Assembly (NCBI RefSeq): GCF_018499875.1
Contig: NZ_JAHBAY010000003.1
Location: 581,496-645,495, forward strand
Origin: Kineosporia corallincola
Lineage (GTDB): Bacteria; Actinomycetota; Actinomycetes; Actinomycetales; Kineosporiaceae
Direction: 5' to 3'
DNA length: 64,000 nt
Below the pieces are notes generated by a model. The model was given only the letters and a program-made list of their open reading frames with translations. It had not been told where the DNA came from and ran no database searches. The position numbers were made by a program, and so were the translations under genes. Every line of letters begins with the position of its first letter. Position 1 is the stretch's first letter. Below are positions 59,293 to 64,000 of this stretch, piece after piece.

Positions 59293-62200
59293 TCACTCCA
59301 CCAGCCCCCATCGGCTCATGATCGCCACTGCCTCAGTACGACCCGACGCATCCAGTTTGGCCAGCACGTTGGAGACGTGGACGCTGGCGGTCTTCTCACT
59401 GATGAAGAGCCGTTCCCCGATGGCCCGGTTCGTGAGCCCGGCCGCGACCAGCGACATCACCTCACGCTCCCTCGGCGTCAGCGCCGGTGGCGGATTGGCC
59501 GTCGACGGCAGGGCATTGCCCGGCAGCCGGGTCTCGCCCAGCGGCAGCCCCTTCCCCGGTGGCTGTCCCTTCCCCGGTCGCTGTCCCTTCCCCGGTGGCT
59601 GAGACATGCCCTGCGGCTGCGGCTCACCTGGCGGCTGCCCCTTCTCCCCCGGCTGTCCCCTCCTGGATGCCTGGCTCTCCCTCTGCACAGACACGCTCTC
59701 GGGCTCAGGAGCCAGGCCCCCATCCACCAGCAGGCTTTCGAGTGCGCGGAGCAAGGGCTCGGCCCCGAGCCGCGTGGCTTGCTCGTGTGCCTGCCGAATC
59801 TGCTCCCCCGCTTCTTCAGGACGCCCCTCGTGCAGCAGCCGCCTCGCGGCCTGCCACCGTGCCCGGGCCACCTGGTACACGGAGACACCCTCGAACCCCT
59901 CGGCCAGCTCGAGCCAGCCGGCTGCCTCGTCCTTGCCCTGAGCCCGGGCCCATTCGAGTTCCAGACGTAGCAGCCAGGCCTTGCCTTCCGGTCCCATGAC
60001 GCCCCGGCGCGGCAGACCGATCCTGCCCCGGGTACGCCCGTCGGAGAGCAAGGGCTCGATACCGGCCAGCGCCGCACGCTCGGTCTCAGCGTCACCGCGT
60101 TCCCGGGCCAGGACGGCACCGTCGGCCAGAGCGCTGACGCCGCAGGTGTCGACGGCGATACCGCCCAGATGCCAGGGTTCGGCGTCGCTCAGGACGCACT
60201 CGATCGCCAGCTTCGCCTGGACCGCGGCCTCTTCCCACTGACCCAGCCAGGCCAGCGCCTCGGCCTTCGACGAGTGCAGAACCTGCCGCTCCCAGGCATC
60301 TTCTCCGATGACGAGCCAGTCGTCGGCCCGGAGCACCTGCTCGGGATCGCGCACCGCGAGCACCGGCAGTTCGTACAGACGCAGATGAGTGACCAGCGCC
60401 ATCGGCAGCCGCGACGCCCCGCTGTCCGGCCGGACCACGCTCAGCGCCCTCTCGGCGTCGCCGGTGCGCCAGAACGTGGTGATGAGCAGCGAACGGGCGC
60501 TCGCCGCATAAGAACTGGCGGCCAGACCGCTGGCATCGGCCACCGCGATGGCGGCCAGCAGGTCTTCGATGCCGGCCGCCAGATCGCCGCAGTCGAGTTG
60601 ATTGATGGCGATGTTGTAGAGCACCCGGACCGTGCCCGCCGTGTCGTCGGCCAGCTCTGCCGCTGCCCTGGCCAGACGATAGGAACGCGCTGACTCGTCA
60701 TCCCGCCCGAGCATGCCCTCCGCCACCGCCTGGGTGGTGAAGAGGTCAACCTGGAGAGCCGTCATCCCCAGCGCCTCGGCCTCCGCCAGTGCCGGCAGGA
60801 CCGCCTTCAGCGCGTCGTGGGGTTCGCCGAGCCCCAGATGAACCCGGGCGACCATCGACCAGGCCAGGGCCCGGGCGGGGGACGGCATGTCGTCACCGGC
60901 GAGGTCGTGGATCACGCGCATGGCCTGCTCATGCGCCTCGTGCGGCTTGTCGACGAGGTACGTGTGCAGCGACAGGGTGGCACGCGCCCTGGCGGCACCC
61001 ACCGGATCCTGGTCGGTCTCGGCCTCCTCGGTGGCCGCCGCGGCCAGCGCGACGGCGCGCTCGTGCAGTCCGGCATCGCTGGCCACCTCTGCGGCCCGGC
61101 GGCTGACCGCGCTGCGGGTGATGTCTTCCGCCCGCTGGTCCTCCGGTACGACATCCCAGAGCTGGAGCGCCTGTTCATAGTGCTGGAGTGCCTCGGCCGG
61201 GGCGTTTCCGCAGGCCGCGAACCGTGCAGCCTGGAGCGATGCGTTGAGCGCACTCGGCATGTCGTTGGCCGCCAGGCTGTGCCGCGCCACCTCCGCGGCC
61301 ACACCGCGCCCGCCTGGCTGATCGATCGCCGGCTTGAGCCGGTCGGCGAGGGTCTTGTGCAACCGAACCCGTTCACCAGGAAGGAGATCCGAGTACACCG
61401 CTTCTTGGAGCAGTGCGTGCCGGAACCGGTACCGATCCAGTTCCTCAGGCACCAGCACCTGCTGGGCAACCGCCTCCCGTAAGGCGGTCTCCAGTTCGTC
61501 CGAGGTCAAGGGCTCCCGGACGCCCGCCCCCATGCCGGCGGACCGGAGCAGAGCGTCGTCGATACGCGCCGAGCCGATGATCGACGCCAGGCGCACCACT
61601 CGTTTCGCCGGCTCGGACAGCTGTTCCAGCCGGTCGAGCAGCAGATCAGTGAGACCGGCGGGAAGACGCCCGTCTTCACCGGCTGCCAGCAGTTCTTGTG
61701 CGTAGTAGGGGTTTCCGGCAGACCGGGCGGCGATCCGCCGCAACAGCGACGGCTTCACCGGAGCACCGCTCACACCGGCGAGCAGTTCTCCGAGCTCCGC
61801 CACGGACAACGGCGGCAGGTGCATCTGCTCCACCCGCGGGAGCCGGGCCAGCTCACCGATCAGCGGACGGAGAGGGTGCCTGCGATGCAGATCGTCGGCG
61901 CGGTAGCTGGCCAGGACCAGTGTGCGGTCGGGACCCAGCCGGCTGAACAAGAATCGGACCAGGTCGCGGCTGGAGGCATCGGCCCAGTGCAGGTCTTCGA
62001 GAACCAGCAACACGGGTGCGACCTCGGACGCGACCCGTCCCAGGGCATGGGTGACCGACTCGAACAGGGCCAGCCGGTCGAGCCCTGCCTCACCCAGGCT
62101 GCGCGGGACGGAGTCCGGCGCCGACCCGAGAATCTGGGCCAGGCCCGATCTTTCCGCGGCGACCTGCCGGATCACCTCGGCGACACGGCGTCGCTCAGGG

Positions 62201-62496
62201 GTCTCCCGCTCTCCCCACCGGAGCGGTTGCGACAGAGCCTCCGCGAACGGGAGATAGGGCAGAGAACCCATGCCGAGGTCGACGCATCGTCCGGTGAGCA
62301 CCTGAAAACCCGTTGCCGAGGCGTGCTGCGCGACCTCGGTGATGGTGCGGGTCTTACCCACCCCCGCATCACCACCGATGATCACACCGGTCGCGGTGCC
62401 GGCACCGGCGAGAGCCATCAGTTCGCGCAGACGCTCGAGTTGTTTGACTCGCGCGACGAACGGCGCAGCAGAACCGACGAAAGCCACGTCGTCCAT
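59293..62496 (-). CDS. Large AAA-ATPase/LuxR (LAL-type) transcriptional regulator
   Basis: A 1067-residue regulator of the LAL family. Domains in order: AAA-type ATPase (Walker A GGDAGVGKT 41-49, Walker B VLLVLEDLHWAD), a long TPR-like helical region (about 390-930), a Pro/Gly/Gln-rich linker (about 935-985) and a C-terminal LuxR helix-turn-helix (LTPREREVMSLVAAGLTNRAIGERLFISEKTASVHVSNVLAKL). Such proteins activate catabolic or secondary-metabolism genes after sensing a ligand. ATG 62496 is about 11 nt after GGAGGA, somewhat long. It overlaps the small upstream gene by 79 bp. Its targets cannot be named; no pathway cluster is adjacent. Confidence 0.9.
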   Translation of the reverse strand: MDDVAFVGSAAPFVARVKQLERLRELMALAGAGTATGVIIGGDAGVGKTRTITEVAQHASATGFQVLTGRCVDLGMGSLPYLPFAEALSQPLRWGERETPERRRVAEVIRQVAAERSGLAQILGSAPDSVPRSLGEAGLDRLALFESVTHALGRVASEVAPVLLVLEDLHWADASSRDLVRFLFSRLGPDRTLVLASYRADDLHRRHPLRPLIGELARLPRVEQMHLPPLSVAELGELLAGVSGAPVKPSLLRRIAARSAGNPYYAQELLAAGEDGRLPAGLTDLLLDRLEQLSEPAKRVVRLASIIGSARIDDALLRSAGMGAGVREPLTSDELETALREAVAQQVLVPEELDRYRFRHALLQEAVYSDLLPGERVRLHKTLADRLKPAIDQPGGRGVAAEVARHSLAANDMPSALNASLQAARFAACGNAPAEALQHYEQALQLWDVVPEDQRAEDITRSAVSRRAAEVASDAGLHERAVALAAAATEEAETDQDPVGAARARATLSLHTYLVDKPHEAHEQAMRVIHDLAGDDMPSPARALAWSMVARVHLGLGEPHDALKAVLPALAEAEALGMTALQVDLFTTQAVAEGMLGRDDESARSYRLARAAAELADDTAGTVRVLYNIAINQLDCGDLAAGIEDLLAAIAVADASGLAASSYAASARSLLITTFWRTGDAERALSVVRPDSGASRLPMALVTHLRLYELPVLAVRDPEQVLRADDWLVIGEDAWERQVLHSSKAEALAWLGQWEEAAVQAKLAIECVLSDAEPWHLGGIAVDTCGVSALADGAVLARERGDAETERAALAGIEPLLSDGRTRGRIGLPRRGVMGPEGKAWLLRLELEWARAQGKDEAAGWLELAEGFEGVSVYQVARARWQAARRLLHEGRPEEAGEQIRQAHEQATRLGAEPLLRALESLLVDGGLAPEPESVSVQRESQASRRGQPGEKGQPPGEPQPQGMSQPPGKGQRPGKGQPPGKGLPLGETRLPGNALPSTANPPPALTPREREVMSLVAAGLTNRAIGERLFISEKTASVHVSNVLAKLDASGRTEAVAIMSRWGLVE
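59549..59602. repeat. Three 18-bp repeats in the LAL linker
   Basis: Three 18-bp units (CCCTTCCCCGGTGGCTGT and variants) encode QPPGKG/QRPGKG hexapeptides in the linker before the DNA-binding domain, with related sequence flanking them. Confidence 0.8.
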
Positions 62497-62717
62497 CGTG
62501 TCACCAATCCTCCGTGCTCCGCCTGCCCCTTTTCTTCCCGCGAAATCTGCCGGGCCCGCCGGCTCACAGCCGCCGCCAGATGCTCCTGCTCGCGGTGCCG
62601 CATCTCGACCTGGGCGAAGCTGTCGAGCCGCTGGTACGGCAGAGCGACACCGTGTGTCAGGCCGGCCGCCGTGCTTGCGCTGAGGTCGTGAGGAAAACTG
62701 CTCCAGGTCTCGCTCAT
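62418..62717 (-). CDS. Small basic helical protein upstream of the LAL regulator
   Basis: A 99-residue protein beginning MSETWSSFPHDLSAS, with an ATG at 62717 preceded by GGGGAG about 7 nt away. The middle (VEMRHREQEHLAAAVSRRARQI) resembles the Arg/His-rich helical small proteins often found near actinomycete regulators, which have no known role. Its 3' end overlaps the LAL start by 79 bp in another frame, so the two are co-transcribed. Real but of unknown function. Confidence 0.55.
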   Translation of the reverse strand: MSETWSSFPHDLSASTAAGLTHGVALPYQRLDSFAQVEMRHREQEHLAAAVSRRARQISREEKGQAEHGGLVTRWTTWLSSVLLRRSSRESNNSSVCAN

Positions 62718-62856
62718 CGTCTTCTCCCCCTGCTCGTTCCTCGTTGTGTGATGAATCAACCTTCGCGCTAAGGCCATGGCCTGCGGATCGGTAGATCACG
62801 CACCCTTGGACCGCGAGGACCCCTCAGATTCCGCAGGTTCCGTCCATGGAGCCTTA

Positions 62857-62869
62857 CTAAGGTCCTTAG
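62857..62869. promoter_or_regulatory. CTAAGG-T-CCTTAG palindrome
   Basis: A perfect 6+1+6 inverted repeat in the 269-bp gap between the divergent small gene/LAL operon and marR. It is a candidate operator for the MarR protein encoded at 62987, though it lies about 105 bp upstream of that gene's -10 box. Confidence 0.45.
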
Positions 62870-62986
62870 ATGCGGAGAAGTGGCAGGTCAGTTGGGTAAG
62901 GGCAGGTCCGAGGTGGCCGATGTGCGGTAGCTTGGGCGCCCCCTCCAGCCGAATTCGTCCATGATCGAGAGGCCTAGAGTCCAGAC

Positions 62987-63409
62987 ATGAGCCATGGGGA
63001 CTACCTGGCGCTCGGTGAAGAACTGCGCACGGTGATCGGGGATCTCGTGCGCAGGGCCAAGGTCAGCGATGAACTGCCCGCCAACCATGCCATGGCGCTC
63101 GGCCATCTCGACCGGACCGGACCCGCCACAATTGCGGAACTGGCCACGGCGTGCCAGATCCGGCACCAGTCGATGACCGCGATCGTGCAGCAGATCGCCG
63201 CGCGGGGTGAGGCCACGGCGGAACGACACCCCACCGATCGTCGTGCGGTTCTCTACAGCATCACTGAGGCAGGCAGGGCCGAGCTCCGGCGTGACCGGAA
63301 GGCGCGGGCCAGTTGGCTGGCCGAATCAATCGAGAGCCATTTCGGCGAGAACACGCGTGAAGTGGAGAAGGCGATCGGGGTGCTGCGGCAGCTGCGGGAC
63401 GATCGCTAG
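62987..63409 (+). CDS. MarR family transcriptional regulator
   Basis: A 140-residue MarR regulator: helix-turn-helix ATIAELATACQIRHQSMTAIVQQIAARGEATAERHPTDRRAVLYSITEAGRAEL. ATG 62987 lies 6 nt after TAGAGT (62975-62980), a leaderless start. It is divergent from the LAL operon, and a palindrome lies between. Ligand and targets unknown. Confidence 0.9.
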   Translation: MSHGDYLALGEELRTVIGDLVRRAKVSDELPANHAMALGHLDRTGPATIAELATACQIRHQSMTAIVQQIAARGEATAERHPTDRRAVLYSITEAGRAELRRDRKARASWLAESIESHFGENTREVEKAIGVLRQLRDDR

Positions 63410-63623
63410 ATCTCCGCTGCCGAGCCGGGACCTCTTGGAAAGCGAAGGCCTGGGCCAGAACTGATCTATCGCGACTGTCCCGCAACAGCGAACGGCAGGC
63501 CGCGTCGGCAGAGCCGATTTCCAAGCGGCACGGTCCACCACCGTTTGAGCCGGTTAACCAGCGCGACCAGATCCTGGCTACCGCGGGCAGCGGCGATCAC
63601 GTGCGAAATTGAGGACGCCAGTG
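63410..63623. other. Region after marR without a recognised gene
   Basis: No gene is recognisable. A reverse-strand frame ending TAG at 63466 reads ARGSQDLVALVNRLKRWWTV plus about 20 residues, which could be coding debris. Base composition is clearly less GC-rich than upstream. Confidence 0.35.
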
Positions 63624-64000
63624 TCAGTTGGGTGCCAGCACTCGCGTCAGGATGTGGTCGGTGCGGGTGGGTTGTTGGTCAATCAGTGCGGATGATTGAT
63701 GCGGAACTCGCGGGTGGTTCGTGACCTGCGCAGAGATTCGACTGCTGGTCTTGAATGACTGCCAGGCAGCTCCGGCATTCAGCCGCTTCCACCGGAGACC
63801 TGCGCTCTAGCCGGCGATCTCGCGACCCGGCATCGGCTGCACCGCGACTCCCCGGGATCTAGCAACAAGCCGTGTCTCGCCGAGATTCGAAGCGGCCACC
63901 CACAGATCCGGGGTCGGCCATCTCGCACGGATCATCGGCAAAGAGCGCGACCGCATTGCTGGTGCGGTCTGGGTGCGATCCATCACTTCTGCCGTCCGGT
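63624..64000 (-). pseudogene. Unrecognised reverse frame with internal TAG, running off the right edge
   Basis: One reverse-strand frame is open from the right edge to TAG at 63807-63809 (RARWPTPDLWVAASNLGETR then LVARSRGVAVQPMPGREIAG) and continues in the same frame (AWQSFKTSSRISAQVTNHPR ...) to TGA at 63624-63626. This could be the 3' end of a gene stopping at 63807, or a gene with a premature stop. No family is recognised. GC content is low for this genome. Weak evidence. Confidence 0.3.

Overview
The window is 64 kb of chromosomal DNA from a high-GC actinomycete. Evidence: coding sequence well above 70% G+C, many GTG/TTG starts, leaderless promoters (TAnnnT 6-9 nt before the start), actinobacterial SOS boxes (TCGAAC-N4-GTTCGA), a B12-dependent nrdR-nrdJ pair, DUF397 and PAC2 proteins, and the order nrdJ-nrdR-LysM-lexA ... 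dinG ... hflX ... dapF-miaA that is conserved in Actinobacteria. A filamentous or motile soil actinomycete of the Kineosporia/Kineococcus type fits, but the genus is a guess. No rRNA, tRNA, CRISPR array, prophage or intact transposon was seen. The window looks like core chromosome with small accessory insertions.

Layout. 1-10 kb: start of a TPR-like protein running off the left edge, PPi-dependent phosphofructokinase, YccF membrane protein, then ABC-F / ATP-dependent DNA ligase / PAP2 phosphatase, DUF397, PAC2, and a Gly-rich PadR repressor with a strong palindromic operator. 10-24 kb: PhoD-like phosphatase, class B penicillin-binding protein, GT-C glycosyltransferase, M50 peptidase, PRPP synthetase, two tandem secreted propeller-type paralogues and a Rieske lipoprotein. 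24-33 kb: HrpA helicase, MarR, a 5'-3' exonuclease with a perfect SOS box, a broken small gene, an MFS exporter and an ArsR-type regulator. 33-45 kb: GntR, NCS1 permease and hydantoin/Asp-Glu racemase; small membrane proteins; a phosphotransferase; a receiver-less LuxR fragment; a glycine-betaine-type ABC transporter; LysR; a DUF2500 protein; dihydroxyacetone kinase. 44.7-59.2 kb: the conserved DNA-metabolism block (nrdJ, nrdR, LysM cell-division inhibitor candidate, lexA, ACP-like protein, DinG helicase, anti-sigma-type ATPase, hflX, methyltransferase, dapF, miaA, extradiol-dioxygenase-like protein). 59.3-64 kb: a giant AAA/LuxR regulator with a small upstream gene, a MarR regulator and a non-coding or decayed right end.

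How they work together. LexA, the divergent LysM protein and the exonuclease share SOS boxes and probably form part of one DNA-damage regulon. NrdR and NrdJ form a deoxyribonucleotide supply unit with NrdR boxes upstream. ProX/W/V-type genes form a translationally coupled osmolyte uptake operon. GntR-permease-racemase forms a hydantoin/allantoin-type uptake and processing unit.

No clearly new multi-gene system was found. The most notable observations are the SOS box in front of the exonuclease, an hflX frame with no ATG/GTG/TTG start, the orphan ACP-like gene beside lexA, the paired propeller proteins, recurrent in-frame short tandem repeats, and a perfect 48-bp palindrome.
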